A stretch of 64,000 nucleotides of DNA from Haloferax sp. Atlit-12N (GCF_003383095.1 NZ_PSYW01000003.1:186001-250000), one strand, 5' to 3'. Shown: positions 41,611 through 51,128, counted from the stretch's first letter. The notes: generated by a model not told the origin, from the sequence alone. A program made the numbers and translations.

Positions 41611-43388
41611 ATCCGAACGACACAGCCGAGTCAGCGACGATACACAGCTTCCTGAACTGCTACCTCCGGGAGACCGGCGACTACACCGTCGTCCCCGCCG
41701 GAGACGCACCGGTCGAGACGGACGCCGACGAAGTCGTCCACGCGCCGCTGTTCCATCAGGGCGTGGACCTCTACGTCCCGCTTTCGTACCGGTCGCCGAC
41801 GGACCGCCACCTGTTCGACCTGCCCGGCGTCTACCGACTCCCCCGAGGCGAGACGCTCCCGCTCGAGTACACGATGCTCGTGACGCTCGTCACGACCGAA
41901 CTCAGACTCGACCGCGACGACACCGGCGCGGCCGACGAACTCCTCCTGCGAGTCGTCAAGAGCTGCCAGAATATCGAGCGGTTCGTCGAGGCCCGCCGCG
42001 GCGACGAGGAGCGACTGTACGGCTTCGACACCACCTTCCGCGACGCGGAGCAGTCGCTCGTCTTCGGCCACCCGCTCCACCCGACGCCAAAGAGCAGGCA
42101 GGGCATCCCCGACCACGAATCGCGGACCTACGCGCCTGAACTCCGCGGGTCGTTCCCACTGGCGTACTTCAGCGCCGACTCGTCGCTCGTCTCGCAGGAC
42201 TCCGCGCGCGACGACTCGGCGGCCGAGTGGGTCGCGTCGGCCCTCCGAGCGGACGAGTCGGTCCCCGAGTCATTCGTCGCCGAACACGTCGATAGCGACA
42301 GGGTGCTGATTCCCGTCCACCCGTGGCAGGCCGACTACCTCCGCTCGCAACCCGAGGTGCAGGCGCAGCTCGGCGACGGCCTCGAATACGTCGGTCAAGT
42401 CGGCCGAGAGTTCTTCCCGACCTCCTCGGTGCGGACGCTGTACTCGCCGGACGCGCCGTTCATGGTCAAGGGGTCGCTGAACGTCAAAATCACCAACTCC
42501 GAGCGGACGAACAAACTCCCCGAACTGGAGCGCGGCGTCGCCATCACCGAACTGCTGGACACGGAACTCGGTGACGAGCTCGAAGAGCGGTTCCCGGCGT
42601 TCGACGTCGTCCGCGACCCGGCGTACCTGACGGTCGACCTCGGCAGCGGCGAGTCCGGCTTCGAGACCGTCCTCCGCGAGAACCCCTTCCGCGGCAACGC
42701 GGCGACGAACGCGACGCCCGTGGTCGGCCTCTGTCAGGACCACCTCGGCGACGGGTCGTCGCGGCTGGCGACACTCGTCGAGGGAATCGCCGACCACGAG
42801 GGACGACCGACCGACGCGGTGGCGGAAGACTGGTTCCGCCAGTACCTCGAACTGTCGGTTCGACCGGTGCTGTGGCTCTATCTCGAACGCGGGCTGGGCG
42901 TCGAAGCCCACCAGCAAAACAGCGTCCTGACGCTCGACGGCGGCTACCCCGAGACGTTCCGCTACCGCGACAATCAGGGCTACTACCTCCCCGAGTCGAC
43001 GTACGACGAGGTGGACGCGCTCCTGCCCGGCATCGGCGAGCGCGCCGACACCGTCTGTCCGGACGCCGTCGCCGACGAACGCATCCGGTACTACGTCATC
43101 ATCAACAACGCCCTCGGCCTCGTCAACGCCTTCGGCACGGCCGGGCTGGTCGACGAGCGACGCCTCTTGGGCGTCCTCCGCGAGGAGCTCGAATCGCTTC
43201 GCCGGTACGACCGACCGTCGTCGTCGCTCCTCGACGACCTCCTCACGAAAGAGACGATTCCCTGCAAGGCGAACCTGCTCACGCGGTTCCACGACATGGA
43301 CGAACTGGAGGGCTCGCTGGCGAACCAGTCGGTGTACGCCGACATCGACAATCCGCTCGTCACGGAACTGGAGGTGCCGACGCCATGA
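41607..43388 (+). CDS. IucA/IucC family NIS siderophore synthetase, copy 2
   Basis: A protein of 593 residues, closely paralogous to copy 1 through its length: SATIHSFLNCYLRETG, LHPTPKSRQGIPDH, VHPWQADYLRSQP, PTSSVRTLYSPDAPFMVKGS, KITNSERTNKLPE and GVEAHQQNSVLTL. It sits between the decarboxylase and the acyltransferase, where rhbC-like synthetases lie. It probably makes the first citrate amide bond. It overlaps both neighbours by 4 bp. Confidence 0.92.
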   Translation: MNPNDTAESATIHSFLNCYLRETGDYTVVPAGDAPVETDADEVVHAPLFHQGVDLYVPLSYRSPTDRHLFDLPGVYRLPRGETLPLEYTMLVTLVTTELRLDRDDTGAADELLLRVVKSCQNIERFVEARRGDEERLYGFDTTFRDAEQSLVFGHPLHPTPKSRQGIPDHESRTYAPELRGSFPLAYFSADSSLVSQDSARDDSAAEWVASALRADESVPESFVAEHVDSDRVLIPVHPWQADYLRSQPEVQAQLGDGLEYVGQVGREFFPTSSVRTLYSPDAPFMVKGSLNVKITNSERTNKLPELERGVAITELLDTELGDELEERFPAFDVVRDPAYLTVDLGSGESGFETVLRENPFRGNAATNATPVVGLCQDHLGDGSSRLATLVEGIADHEGRPTDAVAEDWFRQYLELSVRPVLWLYLERGLGVEAHQQNSVLTLDGGYPETFRYRDNQGYYLPESTYDEVDALLPGIGERADTVCPDAVADERIRYYVIINNALGLVNAFGTAGLVDERRLLGVLREELESLRRYDRPSSSLLDDLLTKETIPCKANLLTRFHDMDELEGSLANQSVYADIDNPLVTELEVPTP

Positions 43389-44023
43389 CCGGCTCGAACG
43401 CCGACGCGGCGACCGCGACCGCGGCCACGACGGCGCGAGCGGGCGCGGGCCGCGAGTACGCGTATCGGGTTCGAAACGAGCGCATCGACCGGACCGTGGC
43501 GTTCGCCGAGGTCGACCCGGCCCTCGATTTCGACCGCCTTCGCGCGTGGTTCGGCTCCGACCACGTCAAGCCGTACTGGCAACTCGACCTGCCGGAGGCG
43601 GCGTTTCGGGCGAAGCTCGACGCGAAACTCGACGACGACCATCTCACGCCCTACGTCGGCCTGCTGGACCACACGCCGATGAGCTACTGGGAGACCTACC
43701 GCGCGGCCGACGACGTGGTCGGCGAGCGCTACGGCGCGGAGCCGGAAGACCGCGGCGTCCACCTGCTCATCGGGCCGCCGGAGTACCTCGGACACGGCTA
43801 CGCCGCGCCGCTCCTGCGGGCGATTACCGCGTTTCAGTTCCGCGCGACCGACGCCGAGCGGGTCGTCAGCGAACCGGACGTTCGCAACGAAATCGCCATC
43901 CGCGTCTTCGAGCGCTGCGGCTACGAACCGCAGGGGCGCATCGACCTCCCCGACAAGGAGGCGCTGTTGATGCACTGCGAGCGCGAGCGGTTCTTCGGCG
44001 TGGAGACGGAGGTGAGCCGATGA
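43385..44023 (+). CDS. GNAT acyltransferase of hydroxamate siderophore biosynthesis, IucB/RhbD type
   Basis: A protein of 212 residues. The N-terminal 30 residues are Ala/Thr-rich. The GNAT domain has HVKPYWQLDLPEAAFRAKL, TPYVGLLDHTPMSYWETYRA, the acetyl-CoA loop LLIGPPEYLGHGYAAPLLRA, and VVSEPDVRNEIAIRVFERCGY. The YWETY and PEYLGHGYA phrases are typical of IucB/MbtK-like hydroxamate acyltransferases. It acetylates N-hydroxy-diaminopropane. It overlaps copy 2 and the hydroxylase gene by 4 bp each. Confidence 0.9.
   Translation: MTGSNADAATATAATTARAGAGREYAYRVRNERIDRTVAFAEVDPALDFDRLRAWFGSDHVKPYWQLDLPEAAFRAKLDAKLDDDHLTPYVGLLDHTPMSYWETYRAADDVVGERYGAEPEDRGVHLLIGPPEYLGHGYAAPLLRAITAFQFRATDAERVVSEPDVRNEIAIRVFERCGYEPQGRIDLPDKEALLMHCERERFFGVETEVSR
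44008..44015 (+). promoter_or_regulatory. strong Shine-Dalgarno before the N-hydroxylase gene
   Basis: GGAGGTGA lies 4 bases before ATG 44020, within the end of the acyltransferase gene, and supports that start. Confidence 0.65.
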
Positions 44024-45393
44024 GCGAGACGCCCGTCCACGACGTGGTCGGCGTCGGTCTCGGGCCGTTCAACCTCGGGCTAGCCGCCATGCTCGACGGC
44101 GCGCCCGACGACGTGGACGCGGTGTTCCTCGAACAGGACGCCGAGTTCGCGTGGCACGAGGGGATGCTCATCGAGGGGACGACCCTCGAAGTCCCGTTCC
44201 TCGCGGACCTCGTGACGCTGGCCGACCCGACGAATCCCCACAGCTACCTCAACTACCTGCGGGAGACGGGGCGTATCTACGAGTTCTACTTCTACGAGAC
44301 GTTCCAGATTCCCCGGCGGGAGTACAACGACTACCTGCGCTGGGTCAGTCGGCGACTCGACGCCTGCCGGTTCGAACGCCGGGTGACGAACATCGAGTGG
44401 GACGACGCCGGCTACTTCGAGGTGACCGCCCGCCACCCCGAAAGCGGCGAGGAGCACCGCTACCGGGCCGAGGACGTGGTGTTCGGCGTCGGGAGCCGAC
44501 CGCACGTCCCCGAAAATCTGGGCGGGCACCCCGAGCGGGACGTGTTCCACACCGCGGCGTACCGGAGCCGAAAAGAGCGGTGTCTCGACGCCGACTCGAT
44601 AACCGTCGTCGGGTCGGGCCAGAGCGCCGCGGAGGTGTTCTTGGACCTCTTGGAGGCGCAGGCCGACGCGGACTACCGACTCGACTGGCTCACGCGCTCG
44701 GAGGGCTTCTTCCCGATGGAGTACTCGAAGCTCGGACTCCAGCATTTCACGCCGGAGTACACGTCGTACTTCAACGACCTCCCGCAGGAGACCCGCGACG
44801 AGGTGTACCCCGAACAGGACCTGCTGTACAAGGGCATCGACGTGAACACCAGCGCCGAGATATACGACGCGCTCTACCGTCGCTCCATCGGCGACCGCGA
44901 CCCCGACGTGGGGCTGTTCGCCATGACCTCGGTGGAGGGCATCGAGCGAGTGGCCGGCCCCGGCGGACCGCGCTACCGTCTCGACTGCGAGCAGTGGCAG
45001 TCCGAGACGCCGTTCGCCCACGAGAGCGAGGTCGTCGTCCTCGGGACGGGCTACCACCGGCCGACGCCGAGTTTCCTCTCGTCGCTCGAATCGCGAATCG
45101 AGTGGGACGACGAGGGTCGCTACCGCGTCACCGAGGACTACCGACTGCGCCTCGACGACGACGTGACGGGGCGCATCTTCGTCCAGAACGCCGAGCGCCA
45201 CACCCACGGCGTCGGCGCGCCCGACCTCGGCCTCGGCTGTTATCGCAACGCGCACATCGTGAACCGACTCTGCAACCGACCGGTCTACCCCGAAGACGAG
45301 GACACCGTGTTTCAGGACTTCGCCGTCGAGCGGTTCCTCGAAACGACCGGCGGCGCGACCGCGGCGGCATCGACGGCGGAGGAAGACGAATGA
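44020..45393 (+). CDS. flavin-dependent amine N-monooxygenase, IucD/RhbE family
   Basis: A protein of 457 residues that hydroxylates the amine (here probably 1,3-diaminopropane) using FAD and NADPH. The FAD site is VVGVGLGPFNLGLAAML (about 9-25), followed by EFAWHEGMLIEGTTLEVPFLADLVTL, the NADPH site ITVVGSGQSAAEVFLDLL, PEYTSYFNDLP, and C-terminal DLGLGCYRNAHIVNRL. The length matches lysine/ornithine N-hydroxylases. It overlaps both neighbours by 4 bp. Confidence 0.93.
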   Translation: MSETPVHDVVGVGLGPFNLGLAAMLDGAPDDVDAVFLEQDAEFAWHEGMLIEGTTLEVPFLADLVTLADPTNPHSYLNYLRETGRIYEFYFYETFQIPRREYNDYLRWVSRRLDACRFERRVTNIEWDDAGYFEVTARHPESGEEHRYRAEDVVFGVGSRPHVPENLGGHPERDVFHTAAYRSRKERCLDADSITVVGSGQSAAEVFLDLLEAQADADYRLDWLTRSEGFFPMEYSKLGLQHFTPEYTSYFNDLPQETRDEVYPEQDLLYKGIDVNTSAEIYDALYRRSIGDRDPDVGLFAMTSVEGIERVAGPGGPRYRLDCEQWQSETPFAHESEVVVLGTGYHRPTPSFLSSLESRIEWDDEGRYRVTEDYRLRLDDDVTGRIFVQNAERHTHGVGAPDLGLGCYRNAHIVNRLCNRPVYPEDEDTVFQDFAVERFLETTGGATAAASTAEEDE

Positions 45394-47327
45394 ACGGACC
45401 AGAACTGCGGACGAACGGACGGACGGGACGGATAGACGGACTGGAGACGCTCCGAACCGCGCTCGACGCGGACCGGTGGGCGGACGTGAGCCGCGACTTG
45501 CTCACGAAGCTGTTCGAGGAGTTCCTGTACGAGGAACTGCTCGACCCCGAAGCGCGCGGTTCCGACGGCGAGTGGACCCGGTACCGCCTCGACTACGACG
45601 GCGTTTCCTACCGGTTCGCGGCCCAATCGCGACCGTTCGACAGCTATCGTGTCGACCCCGACAGCATCGAGCGACGGGCAGACGGCGATAGTGGCGAAAC
45701 GGTGAGCGGAGACGCCGGCGAGAAGCCGGGGAGAGGCGGAGACGCCGATGGCTGGCGGCCCGCGACCGACCCTGTCCAGTTCCTCCTCGACGCGCGGGAG
45801 TCGCTCGGCGTGGCCCCCGAGACGGCGAGTCACCTCGTTCGGGAGTACAACAACACGCTGGTCGCCGACGCCCACATCGACGCCCGAAAGGCCGACGCGG
45901 ACCAGAGCCTGCTGGACATGCCGTACGCCGCGGTCGAAGGCGAGATGGAGGGCCACCCGTGGTTCACCATCAGCAAGGGCCGCATCGGCTTCGGCTACGA
46001 CGACTACCGGGCGTACGCGCCCGAGCGCAAGACGCCGCAGTCGCTCGTCTGGGTCGCCGCGCACCGCGACCGGGCCGACTTCCGGAGCGTCGAGGGCCTG
46101 CGGTACGAGTCGCTGATGGCCCAGCAACTCGGCGAGGCCGCGGCGGAGTTCGACGCGACGCTCCGGGCCGGCGGCCACGACCCTGACGACTACTACTACC
46201 TCCCAGTCCACGAGTGGCAGTGGGAAAACACCGTCGCGCAGCTGTTCGCCAAGGACATCGCCGTCGGCGACATCGTCCCGCTCGGAACCGGCCCCGACAG
46301 CTACCTCCCGCAGCAGTCGGTACGGACGCTGACGAACCTCTCGGACCCCGAAAAGCCGCACGTCAAGGTCCCGATTCGCGTGCTGAACACCATCGTCTAT
46401 CGGGGACTGCCCGGCGAGCAGGCGCGCGCCGCGCCGCGGGTCACGGAGTACGTGCAGTCGATTCGCGACGACGACCCGTTCCTCCGCGACGACTGCGAGT
46501 TGGTGCTGCCGGGCGAGATTGCGAGCCTCAACTACGACCATCCCGAGTTCTCGCAACTGGACGACGCGCCGTACCAGTACCACGAACTGCTCGGGGCGGT
46601 GTGGCGCGAGAGCGTCGAGGCCCTCGTCGACGACGACGAGCAGGTGCTCACGCTCTCGGCGCTCATGCACGAGGACGCGGATGGCACGCCCGTCGTCTCC
46701 AAGCTCGCCGAGCGGGCCGGCTGTTCTATCGACGAGTGGCTGGCCGACTGCTTCGACGTGCTGTTGCCGCCGCTGTTGCACTATCTCTACCGCTACGGGA
46801 TGGTTTTCATGCCGCACGGGACGAACACGATGCTCGTCCTGCGGGACGGCCGACCGACCCGGCTGGCGGTGAAGGACTACGTGGACGAAATCGCGGTCAG
46901 CGAGACGCGCCTCCCGGAACTCGACAGGCTTCCCGACGACCTGTACGAACACGACGACATCGTCCACCAGAAGTCGCCGGAGGGGATGTGCCAGCACATC
47001 GTCGGCACGCTGTTCGTCTGCGTCCTGCGCTACGTCGCCGACCTGCTGGAGCGCCGCGAGGGCTACGACGAGATTCGCCTGTGGCGGCAGGTCCGCGCGA
47101 GCATCGAGCGGTACCACGAGCGGTTCCCGGAACTGGAAGACCGCTTCGAGCTGTTCGACCTGTTCAAACCGGAGTACGACAAGCTCTGTCTGAACCGGAA
47201 CCGGCTTGTGGAGTACGGTTACGACGACGACCACGCGCCGCCGGCGGTGACGGCCCACGGAACCGTCTCGAACGCGCTTTTCGACCTCGAACCGGCGGCG
47301 CGAACAGGGGGAGAACGGAGCGACTGA
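45390..47327 (+). CDS. IucA/IucC family NIS siderophore synthetase, copy 3
   Basis: A protein of 645 residues, clearly diverged from copies 1 and 2. Landmarks are ADQSLLDMPYAAVEGEMEGH, HPWFTISKGRIGFGYDDYRA, YYLPVHEWQWENTVAQLF, LPQQSVRTLTNLSDPEKPHVKVP, and FMPHGTNTMLVL; the C-terminal FhuF-like part follows. It resembles the RhbF/AlcC side of the family, which makes the second amide bond. A low-complexity insert sits around residues 95-125 (GDSGETVSGDAGEK). It overlaps the hydroxylase gene by 4 bp. Confidence 0.92.
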   Translation: MNGPELRTNGRTGRIDGLETLRTALDADRWADVSRDLLTKLFEEFLYEELLDPEARGSDGEWTRYRLDYDGVSYRFAAQSRPFDSYRVDPDSIERRADGDSGETVSGDAGEKPGRGGDADGWRPATDPVQFLLDARESLGVAPETASHLVREYNNTLVADAHIDARKADADQSLLDMPYAAVEGEMEGHPWFTISKGRIGFGYDDYRAYAPERKTPQSLVWVAAHRDRADFRSVEGLRYESLMAQQLGEAAAEFDATLRAGGHDPDDYYYLPVHEWQWENTVAQLFAKDIAVGDIVPLGTGPDSYLPQQSVRTLTNLSDPEKPHVKVPIRVLNTIVYRGLPGEQARAAPRVTEYVQSIRDDDPFLRDDCELVLPGEIASLNYDHPEFSQLDDAPYQYHELLGAVWRESVEALVDDDEQVLTLSALMHEDADGTPVVSKLAERAGCSIDEWLADCFDVLLPPLLHYLYRYGMVFMPHGTNTMLVLRDGRPTRLAVKDYVDEIAVSETRLPELDRLPDDLYEHDDIVHQKSPEGMCQHIVGTLFVCVLRYVADLLERREGYDEIRLWRQVRASIERYHERFPELEDRFELFDLFKPEYDKLCLNRNRLVEYGYDDDHAPPAVTAHGTVSNALFDLEPAARTGGERSD

Positions 47328-48175
47328 TGAGCGACGAACTGTTCGCGCGCGTCGATTCGAACCACAAGCCGGAGCCGTGGGGCGAGTACCGCGCCGCGGC
47401 GACGTTCACGTTCGACCTCGACGCCAACGAACTGTGGCGCGCGGCCGCCGCGCTCGACCCGGAGTTCGCCCGGTTGGACTACCGCGGTGACTACGGGCCG
47501 GAAGTCGGCGTGCCGCGGCTCGTCGAACTGTTCGACAAATACGACGTGAACTGCACGTTCTTCGTCCCCGGCAAGGTCGCAGAAGAGTGGCCCGAGGCGG
47601 TGAAACTCCTCCACGAACACGGCCACGAAATCGCCCACCACGGCTACACGCACGTCTCGCCCCGCGAGATGTCGGCCGAGCGCGAGGCGACCGAGTTCCG
47701 ACGGACCGTCGAGGTGTTCGAAGACCTCACCGGCGAGCCCCCGGTCGGCTACCGGACGGTCGGCGGGATGCGCGACCAGACGCTCGACCTCGTCGAGGAC
47801 GCCGGGATGCTGTACGACGCCTCGTGGCAGGACACGGATATGCCGTATCTCCGCGAGGACCACGACCTCGTGGAGATTCCTAACGACTACCTACTGGACG
47901 ACTTCGTCTACTGGGGGTTCAACATGGGGCCGACGTTCGAGTTCCAGTCGGGAATCTCTCCGCACGGCCCGGTGTTCGACACGTGGGAGGCCGAGTTCGA
48001 CGGCATCCGCGAGCGCGGTCGGCTGTTCGTGTTGACGATGCACCCGCAGATTGTGGGTCGGGCGAGCCGCGTCGACGCGCTCGAATCCCTGCTCCAGCAG
48101 ATGCTCTCGACCGGCGACACGTGGGTGACGACCTGCGCGGAACTCGCGCGCTACTGGCGCGACCGATACGACTGA
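47327..48175 (+). CDS. polysaccharide deacetylase-fold protein (NodB homology) in the siderophore operon
   Basis: A protein of 282 residues with no signal peptide. NodB motif 1 is TFTFDLDANE (TFDxD), motif 2 is EIAHHGYTHVSP (HxxxH metal ligands), and motif 3 is GYRTVGGMRD. The ending LTMHPQIVGRASR resembles the PuuE/HpPgdA branch, which acts on small cyclic or amide substrates rather than on polymers. It overlaps copy 3 and the exporter by one base each. A cytoplasmic amide hydrolase acting on the siderophore or on an intermediate is plausible. Its role is not established. Confidence 0.87.
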   Translation: MSDELFARVDSNHKPEPWGEYRAAATFTFDLDANELWRAAAALDPEFARLDYRGDYGPEVGVPRLVELFDKYDVNCTFFVPGKVAEEWPEAVKLLHEHGHEIAHHGYTHVSPREMSAEREATEFRRTVEVFEDLTGEPPVGYRTVGGMRDQTLDLVEDAGMLYDASWQDTDMPYLREDHDLVEIPNDYLLDDFVYWGFNMGPTFEFQSGISPHGPVFDTWEAEFDGIRERGRLFVLTMHPQIVGRASRVDALESLLQQMLSTGDTWVTTCAELARYWRDRYD

Positions 48176-49602
48176 TGGGCCGCGCGACGAAGCTCCGGAA
48201 CTGCCTCGACGGCCTGTTCGTCGACCCGTCGGAACTCGACTTGACCGAGGGAGGTATCGCGAGGCCGCTTTGCTACCTCGCGGCACCCATCGTCGTTACG
48301 AACCTGCTCCAGACGGCGTACAACGTCGCGGACACACTCTGGCTGGGCCGGTACAGCACCGAGGCGCTCGCGGCCATCTCGTTCGCGTTCCCGCTGGTGT
48401 TCCTGTTCCTCTCGCTGGGGCTGGGCCTCTCTATCGCCGGGAGCGTCCTCGTCGCCCAACACACCGGCGCGGGCGAATCGCTCGACGCGGAGCGGGCCGC
48501 CGCGCAGACGCTCACGTACACGACCATCGCGGCCGTCGGCGTCGGCGCTGTCGCCTACGTCGCGGTCGACGACCTGCTCGCGTTCATGGGCGCGTCACCC
48601 GCAGTCCTCCCGCTGGCGACCGCCTACATGCGCATCGTCTCGCTGGGGATGGTGTTCGTGTTCGCGTTCTACGCGTTCATCTCGCTCATGCGGGGCCGCG
48701 GCGACACCGTCACACCCATGCTCGTCATGGTGGGGTCGGTCGCGCTCAACGTCGTCCTCGACCCAGTGCTCGTCTTCGGGTGGTGGGGCGCGCCCGAACT
48801 CGGCATCCGCGGGGCGGCGATAGCGACGGTGTGCTGTCGCGGACTGGCCGCCGTCGTGGGTGTGGGCATCCTCCTCGACGGACGGCGCGGGCTCCAACTC
48901 CGACCGAGGCAGTTCGTCCCGAGCGCCGCGGCCGCGAGGCGGCTGTTCCGACTCGGCCTGCCGACCGCCCTCGAAGAGACCGGACGGGCGGTCTCAATCA
49001 ACCTCCTCTTGGCCGTCGTCGGGCTGTTTTCGACCGGCGTCGTCGCCGGCTACGGGGTCGGGACGCGCGTCTTCTCGGTCGTCGTCCTCCCGACGGTCGC
49101 GTTCGCGAGCGCGGTTGAAACGATGACGGGACAGAACCTCGGCGCGGGAGCGACCGACCGCGCGACGGCGACCAACCGCTTCGCTGCGGTGTTCCTGTTC
49201 GGCGTCATGAGCGCCTGCGGCGTCGTCGTCTGGATCGCCGCCCGTCCGCTCGTCGGCCTGTTCGCAACCGACGCGACCGTCGTCGACGCCGGCGTTTCCT
49301 TCCTCCGAACGATTGCCCCCTCGTTCGGATTCGTCGGACTGATGCGGGTGTTCACCGGTGGGCTTCGCGGGGCGGGGCGGACGACAGCGGCGTCGCTCAT
49401 CGTCATCCTCGCCCTCGGCGTCGTGCGGATTCCGGCCGCGCTGTGGGGGGCGAGCGCCCTCGGCCCCGGCGGCATCTGGATCGCGTTCGCCGCCTCGAAC
49501 ATCGTCGGCGGCGGCGTCGCGTCGCTGTGGTTCTACCGGACCTCCCGGTGGCGCTCACTCGCTCGAAGCGGTGTGGGGGGGGCCGTGGCCGGCGACGACT
49601 GA
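48175..49602 (+). CDS. MATE family efflux transporter, probable siderophore exporter
   Basis: A membrane protein of 475 residues with about 12 helices. MATE hallmarks include ITEGPILRPL-like LTEGGIARPLCYLAAPIVVTNLLQTAYNVADTLWLG (first block), AYMRIVSLGMVFVF, LMRGRGDTVTPMLVM and LRTIAPSFGFVGLMRVFTGGLRGAGRT. It lies at the 3' end of the siderophore operon, overlapping the deacetylase stop, so export of the finished siderophore is the simplest role. Sodium or proton coupling cannot be told. Confidence 0.9.
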   Translation: MGRATKLRNCLDGLFVDPSELDLTEGGIARPLCYLAAPIVVTNLLQTAYNVADTLWLGRYSTEALAAISFAFPLVFLFLSLGLGLSIAGSVLVAQHTGAGESLDAERAAAQTLTYTTIAAVGVGAVAYVAVDDLLAFMGASPAVLPLATAYMRIVSLGMVFVFAFYAFISLMRGRGDTVTPMLVMVGSVALNVVLDPVLVFGWWGAPELGIRGAAIATVCCRGLAAVVGVGILLDGRRGLQLRPRQFVPSAAAARRLFRLGLPTALEETGRAVSINLLLAVVGLFSTGVVAGYGVGTRVFSVVVLPTVAFASAVETMTGQNLGAGATDRATATNRFAAVFLFGVMSACGVVVWIAARPLVGLFATDATVVDAGVSFLRTIAPSFGFVGLMRVFTGGLRGAGRTTAASLIVILALGVVRIPAALWGASALGPGGIWIAFAASNIVGGGVASLWFYRTSRWRSLARSGVGGAVAGDD

Positions 49603-50209
49603 CGCCCGCAGGGCGGCCGAGGACTCACCGACGAAGTTACAGATTAAGTATATTTTGGCCCGATATAGTTGACACGTTTTCGCAGTAGGGATAGACGAGG
49701 CTATTGGAAGATTCACTTGTGTCCCAGACATCCAGTGAGACACGTTTTCAGCGACATGAGCAATTATTCAGAGGTGAGTGAAACGGAAGCGGGCTATCGA
49801 GATACGTAGGCGATTTTATAGCAACTATGAAAATAAGCATACATGAATTCGGTCGATAATCAGGGAGAGCGTCGGTGCGTAGTCGAGACGGTCACCCGGG
49901 CGCGCCGAGAAGACGACCGCCGGGCAAGCTCTACACCCATGCCAAGAACTATCATGCCCCGGCACGAGGTTACGCGTGGTCGGCGCGAGCGGCCCGACCG
50001 TGTGACGTGTCAGTCATACCAGTACGCGCGAGTCGGCAGCGGGCGCCGTGACAAGTCCAACTCATGAACGCCCACCGCCGACGCTCGCGCTACGCTCAGC
50101 ATCAACCATCGAAAGCGGTTTTCCGAGTCGAACGGGACGCCTTTCTGCGACTCGGCGTCACCGTTCTCCGGACCAGAACACTTATTCAGATACTTGACAA
50201 CGAGTAGCT
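49603..50209. other. 607-bp intergenic region, partly AT-rich, no credible gene
   Basis: About 49635-49860 is AT-rich (unlike both flanks) and holds an 11-bp direct repeat GACACGTTTTC at 49672-49682 and 49739-49749. About 49860-50160 is GC-rich but its short frames lack haloarchaeal coding bias. The last 35 bp carry the xacR promoter. No tRNA or insertion-sequence ends were recognised. Confidence 0.5.
50176..50189 (+). promoter_or_regulatory. TATA region of xacR
   Basis: GAACACTTATTCAG lies 21-34 bp before ATG 50210, the distance expected for a near-leaderless haloarchaeal transcript. Confidence 0.45.
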
Positions 50210-50965
50210 ATGGACGCCAAACATCCGGTGCGAACCACCGAGAAGACACTGGCGCTCGTCGAGGAGTTGATGGAGAAAGGACCCTGTGGGGTCACGGAGC
50301 TAGCGAGCGACCTCGACATGGGAAAGAGCGCGGTCCACAACCACCTGACGACCCTCCAGAAACACGGGTACGTCCTCAAGGACGGCGACGACTACCGCGT
50401 CGGGCTGAAGTTCCTCGAAGTCGGCGGTCACAGTCGGAAGTCGATGGAGGTGTATCAGGTCGCCGAACCCGAGGTAAAATCGCTCGCCGCCGATACGGGT
50501 GAACTCGCCAACCTCCTCGTCGAAGAACAGGGGATGGGCGTCTACTTGATGCGGGCGAAAGGCGACGACGCCGTCGACCTCGACACCTACGCGGGCCTCC
50601 GAACGAACCTGCACACGACCGCCCTCGGGAAGGCGATTCTCGCGAACCTCCCAGAGTCCCGGGTGGACGAGATAATCGAGCGCCACGGTCTCGAACAGAA
50701 GACACCGAAGAGCATCGGCACGCGACAGGAGCTGTTCCAGGTGCTCGAAGCGGTCCGCGAGCGAGGCTACGCTATCGACGACGGCGAGCGCCTCGAAGGA
50801 CTGCGCTGTCTCGCGGCACCCATCAAATCGTCCTCCGGTGAAGTGCTCGGAGCCATCAGCGTCTCCGCACCCGCCAGCCGGGTCAGCGACGAAGACCTCC
50901 ACGGGTCGCTCCCCGAACGCGTCCTGAGCGCGGCGAACGTCGTCGAACTCAACATCAACTACTGA
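50210..50965 (+). CDS. xacR: IclR family regulator of pentose degradation
   Basis: A protein of 251 residues. The N-terminal winged HTH covers about 5-65 ([42 protein letters not shown]), and the IclR effector domain covers about 75-250 ([64 protein letters not shown]). It is next to the oxidative pentose genes in the arrangement I recall for H. volcanii XacR, an activator of xac genes. The inducer is probably a pentose-derived acid. Confidence 0.87.
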   Translation: MDAKHPVRTTEKTLALVEELMEKGPCGVTELASDLDMGKSAVHNHLTTLQKHGYVLKDGDDYRVGLKFLEVGGHSRKSMEVYQVAEPEVKSLAADTGELANLLVEEQGMGVYLMRAKGDDAVDLDTYAGLRTNLHTTALGKAILANLPESRVDEIIERHGLEQKTPKSIGTRQELFQVLEAVRERGYAIDDGERLEGLRCLAAPIKSSSGEVLGAISVSAPASRVSDEDLHGSLPERVLSAANVVELNINY

Positions 50966-51009
50966 CACCCCCTGTTCTCCATCTCGGAACAGGACGCGAG
51001 CCAGTCGAA

Positions 51010-51128
51010 TTCTCTATGTAGAACCGTGTTAACACAGCTCTCGGCGCACGATTACAACTGAAAATTACACACCTATACGTGTAACACGTACTGTGATCAC
51101 CCGTAGAACTTCGTTCTGTTATAGAGAA
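51010..51128. repeat. imperfect inverted-repeat-bounded segment (possible MITE remnant)
   Basis: TTCTCTATGTAGAAC at the left end and GTTCTGTTATAGAGAA at the right end are inverted copies of about 15 bp with small gaps. They enclose 88 bp with two further perfect palindromes. No target-site duplication is apparent. Confidence 0.35.

Noticed and set aside
49843-50067. 74-residue frame in the 49.6-50.2 kb spacer
   Set aside because: Arg-rich, without the acidic composition of haloarchaeal proteins, and crosses a composition boundary.
50064-50207. 47-residue frame ending just before xacR
   Set aside because: It overlaps the xacR TATA region, has no homolog that I recognise and no promoter or Shine-Dalgarno of its own.
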